Assembly: GCF_004341365.1 (NCBI RefSeq)
Contig: NZ_SLXH01000001.1
Location: forward strand, 1-64,000
DNA: 64,000 nucleotides
Source: Simplicispira metamorpha
GTDB lineage: Bacteria; Pseudomonadota; Gammaproteobacteria; Burkholderiales; Burkholderiaceae_C
Direction of reading: 5' to 3'
Shown: piece by piece, positions 1 to 8,286 of the stretch
Position numbering within the stretch: position 1 is the stretch's first letter
How the letters are laid out: each line of letters opens with the position of its first letter
Program-made: the position numbers and the translations under genes
Notes under the pieces: generated by a model
Database searches by the model: none
What the model saw: only the letters and a program-made list of their open reading frames with translations
Told to the model about the DNA's origin: nothing

Positions 1-1
1 T

Positions 2-718
2 GTGGAAGAACTGCGAGCGTTGGCTCAATACCAGTTTGCAATTCATCCATCTAGCATTCTTGGCGCTAATGCTCAAAAGACTTTGAACACGTTCTCAGGT
101 TGGTCGGAAGGGGGCTTTGTCACCATGGCGTTTCTGGAGAAGCTGGAAAAAGAAGGCATCCCAGTCAGTGCCGCAGCCACTGCCAGCGCGCCACTGGATG
201 TGTTTGCCATGCTCAATGGCTTTTTGAACTACCCACGCGCCATTGATGCCAACTGGATCAATTCCACCATCATTCTCTCGGCATTTGCCTTTGAAAATTA
301 TTACAACGTGCCGGGAATGGCCAAATCCGTCATCAACGACGAATATTACGAAATATCCAAAAAAGCCTACCTGCGCGAAAAAATCAATCCCGAGAATATC
401 CCCACCGATTTGCGCAAGCTGGTGCGGCCCGAGTATTTTGACCATCGATTCTTTGCCGCATCACCATATGGCCGCTTGCTGAAAGACACCACAGCCTACA
501 GCTGGATATACCAAAGCCCGGTTCGCAATTACTATGGCGAATCGGACGAGGCCATTCCTGTGGGCATCGGCAAAATGGCCATGACCTACCAGCAATCGAT
601 TGGCAATGGCAACCCGAATGTCATTGCCATTTCCACGGGCAAAACCTCCCACCGGGGCACCTATGCGATGGCCGCGCCAGAGTGGAAAAAGTGGTTTGAT
701 TCGCTGGTAAAAAAATAA
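2..718 (+). CDS. alpha/beta hydrolase, 5'-truncated by window edge
   Basis: C-terminal ~238 residues of an alpha/beta-hydrolase-fold esterase or peptidase. The nucleophile elbow GWSEGG is near residue 33, an acid candidate lies in YYGESDEAIP, and the catalytic His candidate is in TSHRG near the C-terminus, in the correct order for a Ser-Asp-His triad. The frame is open to the left edge, so the true start and any signal peptide lie outside. The spacing suggests a prolyl-oligopeptidase or secreted-lipase-like member, but the substrate cannot be read. Base composition is visibly less GC-rich than the genes that follow, hinting at different ancestry. Confidence 0.75.
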   Translation: MEELRALAQYQFAIHPSSILGANAQKTLNTFSGWSEGGFVTMAFLEKLEKEGIPVSAAATASAPLDVFAMLNGFLNYPRAIDANWINSTIILSAFAFENYYNVPGMAKSVINDEYYEISKKAYLREKINPENIPTDLRKLVRPEYFDHRFFAASPYGRLLKDTTAYSWIYQSPVRNYYGESDEAIPVGIGKMAMTYQQSIGNGNPNVIAISTGKTSHRGTYAMAAPEWKKWFDSLVKK

Positions 719-813
719 CGCCGCTCGCGCAGGCCGTTGTGCGCTGCGGGCAGGCCGATTGCGCCTCGGTGGCCGCTGCGGTTTCGCGCTGTCGATCCGG
801 CCACCGCCATACG

Positions 814-867
814 ATCAAAACCACCCCAAACCCTTGTGCGATGAGCGCTGGCAGCTCTCATTTTTGA
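814..867 (-). repeat. copy of dispersed ATAGCTGC repeat (degenerate)
   Basis: Read on the minus strand this has the family pattern: A/T-rich lead, GAGAGCTGCCAGCGC core, then ACAAGGGTTTGGGG and a T-rich end. It closely parallels the copy at 45410. It sits in the convergent gap between the hydrolase and ynfA. The rest of the gap 719-895 shows nothing recognisable. Confidence 0.55.
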
Positions 868-895
868 AGCACCCTGGGGCCAGCCCTCTACCGAC

Positions 896-1213
896 TCAGC
901 GCGGCTGAAAGGCAATCAGCGCCATACCCAGCAGGGCGACGGCCACACCGGCCACGTCCCAGGCAGAAGGGCGCACGCCGTCCACCGCCCACAGCCAGAC
1001 GATGGCGGCGCCGATGTACACACCGCCATAGGCGGCATAGACCCGGCCCGAGGCAGTGTCGTGCAGGCTCAAGAGCCAGGCAAACAGCGCCAGGCTGGCC
1101 GCTGCGGGCAGCAGCAGCCACACCGGGCCGTGCTGGCGCAGCCACAGATACGGCAGGTAGCAGCCGACGATTTCGGCCAGCGCGGTGGCCAGGTAGAGCA
1201 AAAAGGTTTTCAC
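896..1213 (-). CDS. ynfA: YnfA family (UPF0060) small membrane protein
   Basis: A 105-residue protein that is almost entirely four hydrophobic helices (about 1-23, 28-50, 59-78, 84-103). The pattern ([13 protein letters not shown] near the N-terminus, AAYGGVYI in the third helix) is that of UPF0060/YnfA, relatives of small multidrug-resistance transporters in the inner membrane. Its ATG overlaps the stop of dtd by four bases (ATGA), so the two are translationally coupled. The transported substrate is not established from sequence. Confidence 0.9.
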   Translation of the reverse strand: MKTFLLYLATALAEIVGCYLPYLWLRQHGPVWLLLPAAASLALFAWLLSLHDTASGRVYAAYGGVYIGAAIVWLWAVDGVRPSAWDVAGVAVALLGMALIAFQPR

Positions 1214-1725
1214 GCCGCCGTGCCGACGACCGTGCTGGTGCTGGTGCTGCCGTTGGGCTGTGCCGCCGCCGGGGCCACACGCAGCGGGATGGTGACGGGG
1301 CCATCGTTGACCAGATGCACCTGCATATCGGCGGCAAACTCGCCCGTGGCTACCACCGGGTGGGCGGCGCGGGCCTGGGCGACCAGGTAGTCGTACAGGC
1401 GGCGGCCCTCATCGGGGGCGGCGGCCTGGGTGAAGCTGGGGCGGTTGCCGCTGCGGGTGTCGGCGGCCAGCGTGAACTGGCTCACCAGCAGCAGGCCACC
1501 AGCGCCGCCCTGGCCGTCCAGGTCTTGCACGCTGCGGTTCATCTTGCCCGCGCCGTCGCTGAAGATGCGCAGCTTGAGCAGTTTGGCCAGCAGTTTGTCG
1601 GCCTCTTTGTCGGTATCGCCGCGCTCGGCGCAAACCAGCACCAACAGGCCCGCGCCAATCTGCCCCACCACCTGCCCGGCCACTTCGACGTGCGCCTGGC
1701 GCACACGCTGCAACACACTGATCAT
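1210..1725 (-). CDS. dtd: D-aminoacyl-tRNA deacylase
   Basis: Cytosolic homodimer that hydrolyses D-aminoacyl-tRNA (and Gly-tRNA-Ala), a chirality proofreading step. Family signatures are present: SQFTL at residues 82-86 and the Gly-cisPro motif in NDGPVT at 140-145. At 171 residues it is about 20 longer than the usual ~150. The extra C-terminal tail is Ala/Ser/Thr-rich and probably disordered, and it carries the overlap with ynfA. The gene is divergent from the GlcG-like gene with ~200 bp between them. Confidence 0.95.
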   Translation of the reverse strand: MISVLQRVRQAHVEVAGQVVGQIGAGLLVLVCAERGDTDKEADKLLAKLLKLRIFSDGAGKMNRSVQDLDGQGGAGGLLLVSQFTLAADTRSGNRPSFTQAAAPDEGRRLYDYLVAQARAAHPVVATGEFAADMQVHLVNDGPVTIPLRVAPAAAQPNGSTSTSTVVGTAA

Positions 1726-1927
1726 TCGTCACTCCTTCCAAGGCGGGCGATTACACCAGACCGCACGACGCGGCCCACCACCCTGCATGGGCACGGCAAG
1801 CGATGGCATCGGCTGCGCAGCGCTGGCACTGGTAAGCACCCGCATGGTCAGAGAGGGGCTTTCTCTCTACAGTGGGGGTGCAGCGCCGTCATCGTTGCGC
1901 TGCCTACCCGCCAACGGAGAACCTTCC

Positions 1928-2422
1928 ATGCCACACCCCATCCTCCCGACCTCGGCCCTGGCCCTTGCACTGATGGCCACTGCTGCCAGCGCCCAGTCCG
2001 TGCGCACCGAGCAAAACATCTCGCTCGATTTGGCCAACCAGATTGCCGCCCACACGGTGGCCGCCTGCGCGGCCAACGGTTATGCCGTCACGGCCACCGT
2101 CGTGGACCGCGCGGGCACCGTGCGCGCCGTGCAGCGCGCCGACCATGCAGGCCCGCACACGCTCGATGCCAGCCGCCTGAAGGCTTACACCTCGGCCTCG
2201 GCCAAGAACACCACGCTGGCCATGATGGAGGGCGCACAAAAGAACCCTGCCGCCGCCAACCTGGTGCATATCCCGGGCTACCTGCTGCTGGGCGGTGGCG
2301 TGCCGGTGAAGGTGGGCAATGAAGTGATCGGCGCCGTCGGTGTAGGGGGCGCGCCAGGCGGGCATCTGGATGAGCAGTGCGCCATGGCAGCCCTGGCCAA
2401 GGTACAAGAACAGCTCAAGTAA
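1928..2422 (+). CDS. secreted GlcG/HbpS-like heme-binding family protein
   Basis: A 164-residue protein with an N-terminal signal peptide (hydrophobic stretch ending ATAASAQ, cleavage near 23) followed by one GlcG/HbpS (DUF336) domain. Typical features are the VVDRAG strand near the middle and the glycine-rich GYLLLGGGVPV ... GAVGVGGAPGG segment. HbpS relatives bind heme or act as extracytoplasmic sensors, and a periplasmic role is inferred. The start was chosen because AACGGAGA lies 9 bases upstream of this ATG. The longer open frame upstream has neither RBS nor domain. Confidence 0.85.
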   Translation: MPHPILPTSALALALMATAASAQSVRTEQNISLDLANQIAAHTVAACAANGYAVTATVVDRAGTVRAVQRADHAGPHTLDASRLKAYTSASAKNTTLAMMEGAQKNPAAANLVHIPGYLLLGGGVPVKVGNEVIGAVGVGGAPGGHLDEQCAMAALAKVQEQLK

Positions 2423-2465
2423 ACCGCTGCGGGGCGCCGACGTGTTCACGCGGCGGCAGCCTCTG

Positions 2466-2550
2466 CTATTGCTATTGCTATTGCTATTGCTATTGATTCA
2501 ATAGCTGCTCGCGCTTGATCTGCGGGCGCTGAAGGCACTTTAGATGCCTA
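2466..2550 (+). repeat. ATAGCTGC repeat with expanded CTATTG hexamer
   Basis: Five perfect tandem copies of CTATTG (2466-2495) run into ATTCAATAGCTGCTCGCGC and a GGGCGCTGAAGGC end. The same CTATTG appears singly at the left end of the copies at 40903 and 45410, so the microsatellite is an expansion of the element's own edge. It lies in the convergent gap between the glcG-like gene and dbpA. Confidence 0.8.
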
Positions 2551-2569
2551 TTCCAGCGCTGCCAAGCCG

Positions 2570-3973
2570 TCAATCCGTGACCAGCCGTGCCTTAACGCTC
2601 TTGCCTTTGACGCGCCCGCTGTTGAGCCGCTGCACCACCTGCGGCGCAATGCTGCGCTCTACGGCCACGTAGGTGGAGAACTCGTTGACGTTGATCTTGC
2701 CCACCTGTTCGCGCGTGTAGCCCATGTCGCCGGTGAGGGCGCCCAGCACGTCGCCGGCGCGGATTTTTTCCTTGCGCCCGCCAATGATTTGCACCGTGGC
2801 CATGGGCGGCACCAGTGGGCCGCTGCCGGTGGGGGTGAGTTCGCTCAGGGGGCTCCATGCCGATTCACGCCCTTGCAGCACCTCGATTTTGCCGACGCTG
2901 CCCATCTCGTCCATGCTGGCCAGATTCAGCGCCAGCCCCTCGGCATCACCCCGGCCCGTGCGGCCAATGCGGTGGATATGCACTTCGGGGTCGGGCGTGA
3001 CATCGACGTTGATGACAGCGGCCAGGTTGGCGATGTCGAGGCCGCGCGCGGCCACGTCCGTGGCCACCAGCACCGAGCAGCTGCGGTTGGCAAACTGCAC
3101 CAGCACCTGGTCGCGCTCGCGCTGCTCCAGTTCGCCGTACAGGGCCAGCGCGCTGACGCCCTGGGCTTGCAGCACGGCCACCAGATCGCGGCATTGCTGC
3201 TTGGTGTTGCAAAAGGCCAGCGCGCTTTCAGGGCGAAAGTGGTTCAGCAGCAGGCCCACGGCGTGCAGGCGCTCGCTGTTCTTGACCTCGTACCAGCGCT
3301 GCTCAATCTTGCCCGCGCTGTGCTGCGCCTGCACGGTGATTTGCTGCGGGTTGCGCATGAACTGCTGGCTGAGCTTGGCAATGCCTTCGGGGTAGGTGGC
3401 CGAGAACAGCAGCGTCTGGCGCTCTTTGGGGCACTGGCGCGCCACGGTGGCGATGTCGTCAAAAAAGCCCATGTCGAGCATGCGGTCGGCCTCGTCCAGC
3501 ACCAGGGTGTTGAGCTGGTCGAGGGCAAAGTTTTGCCGCTCCAGGTGGTCCATGATGCGGCCCGGCGTGCCCACCACAATGTGCGCGCCGTGCGACAGGC
3601 TTTGCGCCTGGCCGCGCAGCGGCACGCCGCCGCACAGGGTGACGACCTTGATGTTCTCTTCGGCGCGCGCCAGGCGGCGGATCTCCGCGCTGACCTGGTC
3701 GGCCAGCTCGCGCGTGGGGCACAGCACCAGCGCCTGCACGCCAAAGCAGCGCGGGTTCAGCCGTGCCAGCAGCGCCAGGCCAAAGGCCGCCGTTTTGCCG
3801 CTGCCAGTGCTGGCCTGGGCAATCAGGTCTTTGCCCAGCAAAGCGGGGGGCAGGCTGGCCGCCTGGATGGGGGTCATGCTGGTGTAGCCCAGCTGTTGCA
3901 AGTTCGAGAGTTGGGCGGGGCTCAGGGCCAGCGCGCTGAAATCAGTGCTGGCTTGGGGGGTTTGGGATGTCAT
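2570..3973 (-). CDS. dbpA: DEAD-box ATP-dependent RNA helicase DbpA
   Basis: A 467-residue DEAD-box helicase. Visible motifs: Q-motif TPIQ (~34), Walker A ASTGSGKT (54-61), PTREL (~86), DEAD (160-163), SAT (191-193) and HRIGRTGR (~333). The C-terminal ~75 residues (ATVQIIGGRKEKIRAGD onward) match the DbpA RNA-binding domain, which in the family recognises hairpin 92 of 23S rRNA during large-subunit assembly. This C-domain separates it from RhlE/SrmB types. The ATG at 3973 was chosen because the domain begins right after it. A longer upstream frame exists but looks non-coding. Confidence 0.93.
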   Translation of the reverse strand: MTSQTPQASTDFSALALSPAQLSNLQQLGYTSMTPIQAASLPPALLGKDLIAQASTGSGKTAAFGLALLARLNPRCFGVQALVLCPTRELADQVSAEIRRLARAEENIKVVTLCGGVPLRGQAQSLSHGAHIVVGTPGRIMDHLERQNFALDQLNTLVLDEADRMLDMGFFDDIATVARQCPKERQTLLFSATYPEGIAKLSQQFMRNPQQITVQAQHSAGKIEQRWYEVKNSERLHAVGLLLNHFRPESALAFCNTKQQCRDLVAVLQAQGVSALALYGELEQRERDQVLVQFANRSCSVLVATDVAARGLDIANLAAVINVDVTPDPEVHIHRIGRTGRGDAEGLALNLASMDEMGSVGKIEVLQGRESAWSPLSELTPTGSGPLVPPMATVQIIGGRKEKIRAGDVLGALTGDMGYTREQVGKINVNEFSTYVAVERSIAPQVVQRLNSGRVKGKSVKARLVTD

Positions 3974-4019
3974 GGCCGCGATTATCCGGCGCGGCCACCC
4001 AGCGACCACCGCGCTGCGG

Positions 4020-5330
4020 CTATTGCAAGGCCAGCACGCCCACAAAGGCCAGTGTGTGCGCCACGATGCCTGGCGCTGCGGCCAACGCATAACGCCAGCC
4101 GCCGCTGAGCAGGGCCACGGCGCATTTGCTGCACGCATGCACCAGCATGGCCACCATCAGGGTGAACTTGACAGCAGGCGCCTCGGCGCTGCCGGGCAGG
4201 CCCTGCACCAGCACGGCGGCAGTGGCGGCGTGGGCATCGACCAGCGAGGCCAGCAAAGTGCCCACCAGCATGCCCGCATCGCCCTGCCACAGCGTGAGCG
4301 CATGCACGCCCACCTGGATGCCGGTGAGCAGGCCAGCAATCAGCACGGCATCGCGCAGCTTGAACATGGGGGCATTGGGCAGTACGGGGGCGGGGGCGGC
4401 ATCGTCACTATCGGCCACGCCGGGGCCGGTCGCGGTGGCGCCTGTGCCCTGGGGCGAGCGCCCCTGTGCCCGCTTGCGCCCACTCCACCAGCCCCACGCT
4501 GCCGCCGCAGCAGCACCGGCCATGGCGGGCAGCCACAGGGGCCGCAGCCACTGCGGCTGCACGGCGGCGGCCACCACCAGAATCTGCACCATGGTGGCGG
4601 TGCATGACAGCACGGCGGCGGCGGCATGCAGGCGCACCACGCCCTGGCCAGCGCGCACCTCCATGCCCAGGCTGGCGATGGTGGCCGTGCTGGAAACAAA
4701 CCCCGAGGCCAGCGCCGACAGCGCCATGGCATTGCGCGCCTGCATCAGCCGCTTGCCCACATGCGCCAGCGACTGGATCACCAGCAGCACAATCACCAGG
4801 CGCACCAGCACCTGCGGGTTCAGTACCCCTTCCCACAAGGGACGGTTGGGGGCCAGCGGGTACACCAGCAGGGCCAGCGCGGCCAGTACCAGGCCGCTGC
4901 GCACCTCGCCCGGCTGCAGCCACTGGTTGACAAACTGGTGCAGCCCCTCGCGCACCAGCAACAGCCCCGTGGCCATCACCGCCAGGGCCGCAGCCAGCAT
5001 CTGGTCGTGGACGCTGGTGATGCCGATCAGGTAGGCCAGCAGCAGGGCAATTTCTGTGGTCACGCCAGGGTCGCTGGAACGCTCGCGGGCATAGGCCACC
5101 ACGGTCAGCACCACCACCAGCAAGGCCCCCACCACCACCAGCGCCGGATCGCCCAGCAACCCGGCCGTGGCGCCGCTGATGGACACCAGCGTGAACGAGC
5201 GCACCCCGGCCAGCGAGCGATCAGGCCCATCGCCCTTGCGGCGTTCGCGCTCTATGCCCATGAGCAAGCCGCACCCGGCCGCACTGGCCAGCACCGCCAT
5301 GGCGGTCGAAAAATCGGTTATCTGCTGCAT
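4020..5330 (-). CDS. MgtC/SapB-type DUF4010 membrane protein
   Basis: A 436-residue polytopic membrane protein. The first ~140 residues carry the MgtC/SapB pattern (GCGLLMGIERERRKG, then LAGVRSFTLVSISGA), and the remaining helices match DUF4010. A low-complexity hydrophilic linker of about 40 residues sits near 285-325, between the two membrane blocks. The cellular function of this family is not settled; MgtC-domain proteins are linked to magnesium or phosphate homeostasis. The start at 5330 has GAAAGG about 7 bases upstream. An ATG 15 codons earlier is possible. Divergent from the AMP nucleosidase gene. Confidence 0.82.
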   Translation of the reverse strand: MQQITDFSTAMAVLASAAGCGLLMGIERERRKGDGPDRSLAGVRSFTLVSISGATAGLLGDPALVVVGALLVVVLTVVAYARERSSDPGVTTEIALLLAYLIGITSVHDQMLAAALAVMATGLLLVREGLHQFVNQWLQPGEVRSGLVLAALALLVYPLAPNRPLWEGVLNPQVLVRLVIVLLVIQSLAHVGKRLMQARNAMALSALASGFVSSTATIASLGMEVRAGQGVVRLHAAAAVLSCTATMVQILVVAAAVQPQWLRPLWLPAMAGAAAAAAWGWWSGRKRAQGRSPQGTGATATGPGVADSDDAAPAPVLPNAPMFKLRDAVLIAGLLTGIQVGVHALTLWQGDAGMLVGTLLASLVDAHAATAAVLVQGLPGSAEAPAVKFTLMVAMLVHACSKCAVALLSGGWRYALAAAPGIVAHTLAFVGVLALQ

Positions 5331-5451
5331 GGCGCGCTTGCCTTTCTTTGAATGTGAATCTGCCACCGATGGCATCGCGCATGGTGGCAGGGCAAAGCGC
5401 TGCTGCACATCCTGTCATACACCAACACCAGCACGTGTGGACAATAGCCCG

Positions 5452-6933
5452 ATGCCCCACACACCGCCCTTCACCGCCCCCACCCGCCACACCGACCCGC
5501 AGGCCGCACTGGCCCAGGTGCAGCACATCTACCAGCAACAGATAGAGCACCTGCGCGCCGCCATGCAGCGCTTTGTTGCGGGCCACGACACGCCCGAGCC
5601 AGCGCGCGCGTTCTACCCGTTCGTGCGCCTGCACACCACCACCGTGGCGCGCGCCGACAGCAAGCTGGCCTATGGCTTTGTTGAAGGGCCGGGCCGCTTC
5701 GAGACCACGCTCACCCGCCCCGACCTGTTTGGCGACTACTACCTGGAGCAGTTTCGGCTGCTCCTGAAAAACCACGGCGTGGCGCTGGAGGTGGGCACCA
5801 GCACGCACCCCATCCCCATCCACTTCTCGTTTGCCGAGAACGACCACATCGAAGGCACGCTCAGCCCCGAGCGGCGCCTGCTGATGCGCGATGTGTTCGA
5901 CCTGCCCGACCTGGCCGCCATGGACGACGGCATCGCCAACGGCACGCACCAGCAGCGCCCGGGCGAGGCGCAGCCGCTGTCGCTGTTCACGGCGCCGCGC
6001 GTGGACTACTCGCTGCACCGCCTGCGCCACTACACCGGCACGCTGCCCGAGTGGGTGCAGAACTTTGTGCTGTTCACCAACTACCAGTTCTACATCGACG
6101 AGTTTGTGCGCCTGGGCCACGCTGAAATGGCCAAACCCGATAGCGAATACATCGCCTTCATCGAGCCGGGCAACGTGGTCACCCGCCGCGTGGGCCTGCC
6201 GCCGCAAGACGGTGACGAGCGCGGCGCGCCCCCGCCGCGCCTGCCGCAAATGCCCGCCTACCACCTGGTGCGCGCCGACAGGAGCGGCATCACCATGGTC
6301 AACATTGGCGTCGGCCCGGCCAATGCCAAAACCATCACCGACCACATCGCCGTGCTGCGCCCGCACGCCTGGCTGATGCTGGGCCACTGCGCCGGTCTGC
6401 GCAACAGCCAGCAGCTGGGCGACTACGTGCTGGCCCACGCCTATGTGCGCGAGGACCATGTGCTCGACGAAGACCTGCCGCTGTGGGTGCCGATTCCCGC
6501 GCTGGCCGAGATCCAGGTGGCGCTGGAGCAGGCTGTGGCCGACGTCACGCAGATGGGCCGCGACGAGCTCAAGCGCATCATGCGCACCGGCACCGTGGCC
6601 AGCACCGACAACCGCAACTGGGAACTGCTGCCCGACAACACCCCCCAGCGCCGCTTCAGCCAGAGCCGCGCCGTGGCGCTGGACATGGAGAGCGCCACCA
6701 TCTCCGCCAACGGCTTCCGCTTCCGCGTGCCCTACGGCACACTCTTGTGCGTGAGCGACAAACCGCTGCATGGCGAGATCAAACTGCCCGGCATGGCCAA
6801 CCACTTCTACCGCGAGCGGGTCGATCAGCACCTGCGCATCGGCATGCGCGCCATCGACATCCTGCGCCAGGGCGGCGTGCAGCGCCTGCACAGCCGCAAA
6901 CTGCGCAGCTTTGCCGAGGTGGCGTTCCAGTAA
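5452..6933 (+). CDS. amn: AMP nucleosidase
   Basis: A 493-residue cytosolic enzyme that hydrolyses AMP to adenine and ribose 5-phosphate, in adenylate pool control and purine salvage. It has the long N-terminal Amn-specific domain (residues ~1-200) and a C-terminal nucleoside-phosphorylase-like domain with MVNIGVGPANAKT, MLGHCAGLR and the ribose-binding ALDMESATI segment. Length matches the family (~490). The ATG at 5452 gives the family-typical N-terminus. No strong RBS is visible. A rho-independent terminator follows at 6953. Confidence 0.94.
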   Translation: MPHTPPFTAPTRHTDPQAALAQVQHIYQQQIEHLRAAMQRFVAGHDTPEPARAFYPFVRLHTTTVARADSKLAYGFVEGPGRFETTLTRPDLFGDYYLEQFRLLLKNHGVALEVGTSTHPIPIHFSFAENDHIEGTLSPERRLLMRDVFDLPDLAAMDDGIANGTHQQRPGEAQPLSLFTAPRVDYSLHRLRHYTGTLPEWVQNFVLFTNYQFYIDEFVRLGHAEMAKPDSEYIAFIEPGNVVTRRVGLPPQDGDERGAPPPRLPQMPAYHLVRADRSGITMVNIGVGPANAKTITDHIAVLRPHAWLMLGHCAGLRNSQQLGDYVLAHAYVREDHVLDEDLPLWVPIPALAEIQVALEQAVADVTQMGRDELKRIMRTGTVASTDNRNWELLPDNTPQRRFSQSRAVALDMESATISANGFRFRVPYGTLLCVSDKPLHGEIKLPGMANHFYRERVDQHLRIGMRAIDILRQGGVQRLHSRKLRSFAEVAFQ

Positions 6934-6952
6934 ACGCCCGCCAGCGCCCATG

Positions 6953-6987
6953 AAAAAAGCCCGGCATGCCGGGCTTTGCTATTTTTT
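6953..6987 (+). terminator. rho-independent terminator after amn
   Basis: Perfect self-complementary stem AAAGCCCGGC / GCCGGGCTTT centred at 6966-6967, preceded by A6 and followed by GCTATTTTTTTA. It is usable from both sides, so it may also end ackA transcription. It abuts the dispersed repeat that starts at 6980. Confidence 0.85.
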
Positions 6988-7038
6988 TAATAGCTGCTTG
7001 CGCCCACTGCGCAAGCGCCAGAGGCCGATTTAATGCTT
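6980..7038 (+). repeat. ATAGCTGCTTGCGC repeat, amn/ackA convergent gap
   Basis: Consensus-like copy: AATAGCTGCTTGCGC, an 11-base variable middle, then AAGCGCCAGAGGCCGATTT. Here CTTGCGC and GCGCAAG form a 7-bp stem with a 5-base loop. It runs to the last codons of ackA and directly follows the amn terminator. Confidence 0.8.
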
Positions 7039-8268
7039 TTAATCGGCCATCTCCAAGACGGGCGCCGGGGCGATGGCGTCATCCCCCTGGTGCAGCAGGT
7101 GGGCCGCTTCGCGGGCGGCCACGCGGCCTTCGTCGGTGGGCACCACCCAGATTTCGACGCTGCTGCCGGGCGCATGGACGACCTGCACGCTGTCTTGCGT
7201 AGCCAGGGCGTTGCGCTCGGTGTCGATCTTCACGCCCAGCCAGCCCAGGCGATCGCAGACCTGCGCGCGCAGCACGGCATCGTGCTCGCCAATGCCGCCG
7301 CTGAAGGCCAGCACGTCCAGCCCGCCCATACAGGCCACCATCGCGCCGGACTCGCGCACCACGCGGTAGGTGAACTGGTCGATGGCGCGCTGTGCGGCCA
7401 CGCTGCCATCCGCGCGCAGGCGGCGCATGTCGGCAGAAATGCCCGACACGCCCAGCAGGCCGCTTTGCTTGTAGAGCAGCTTCTGGATACGGTCGTGGTC
7501 CCAGCCTTGCTCCATCAGGTACAGCAGCACACCGGCGTCCAGCGTACCGCTGCGCGTGCCCATCATCAGGCCGTCCAGCGCAGAAAAACCCATGCTGGTG
7601 GCGCAGCTGCGCCCGTCCTGCGCGGCGCACAGGCTGGCGCCGTTGCCCAGGTGGGCCATCAGCACCCGGCCCCGCCCACGCGGCGACTGCGCCAGCAGCG
7701 TGTCCATGATGTACTGGTACGACAGACCATGGAACCCGTAGCGGCGCACGCCCTGCTCGGTCAGCGATGCTGGCAGGGCAAAGGCGCTGGCCACGTCGGG
7801 CAAGCTGGCGTGAAAAGCGGTGTCAAAACACGCCACCTGGGGCAGCGCCGGAAACGCTTGGCGGAACGAGCGCACCCCCGCCAGGTTGTGCGGCTGGTGC
7901 AGGGGCGCCAGCGAGTTCAGGCGCTCCAGGCGCTCGAGCACCGCATCGGTGACCAGCACGCTCTCGCGGAAAGCCTGGCCGCCGTGTACCACGCGGTGGG
8001 CCACAGCGCGGATGGGTGGAGCGCCCTCCAGGTCGGCCAGCAGGCTGCGCAAGCTGGCCAGTGCGCGCTGAAACGGGCTATCGCCCTGGCCGGTGATGGC
8101 CTGGCGCTGGCGCTGGCCCGCAAAAGACCACACCATTTCGGGCGCACCTGCGGGCTCCAGGCCCTCAATGCAGCCCGTGAGCACGCTGGGCTGCACCTGG
8201 CCACCTTGCAAAGGGTGCAGGGAGAACTTGAGCGAGGACGAGCCCGCATTGACAGCAAGAATAGCCAT
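7039..8268 (-). CDS. ackA: acetate kinase
   Basis: A 409-residue enzyme that interconverts acetyl phosphate + ADP and acetate + ATP. ASKHA-fold signatures are present: AILAVNAGSSSLKFSL at the N-terminus, RVVHGG, GYRYGFHGLSYQY-like segment (RRYGFHGLSYQY), HLGNGASLCA and FSGGIGEH. The ATG at 8268 has AAAGGG 9 bases upstream; a TTG three codons earlier is less likely. It ends the minus-strand run from phaC, only 18 bp downstream of the phosphotransacetylase stop, so the Pta-AckA pair forms one overflow/acetate-activation module. Confidence 0.95.
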   Translation of the reverse strand: MAILAVNAGSSSLKFSLHPLQGGQVQPSVLTGCIEGLEPAGAPEMVWSFAGQRQRQAITGQGDSPFQRALASLRSLLADLEGAPPIRAVAHRVVHGGQAFRESVLVTDAVLERLERLNSLAPLHQPHNLAGVRSFRQAFPALPQVACFDTAFHASLPDVASAFALPASLTEQGVRRYGFHGLSYQYIMDTLLAQSPRGRGRVLMAHLGNGASLCAAQDGRSCATSMGFSALDGLMMGTRSGTLDAGVLLYLMEQGWDHDRIQKLLYKQSGLLGVSGISADMRRLRADGSVAAQRAIDQFTYRVVRESGAMVACMGGLDVLAFSGGIGEHDAVLRAQVCDRLGWLGVKIDTERNALATQDSVQVVHAPGSSVEIWVVPTDEGRVAAREAAHLLHQGDDAIAPAPVLEMAD

Positions 8269-8286
8269 GGCGATCAACCCTTTCGG

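Noticed and set aside
2466-2495. Tandem CTATTG array as a possible CRISPR or regulatory array
   Set aside because: Six-base unit without spacers; it is a microsatellite at the border of a dispersed repeat.
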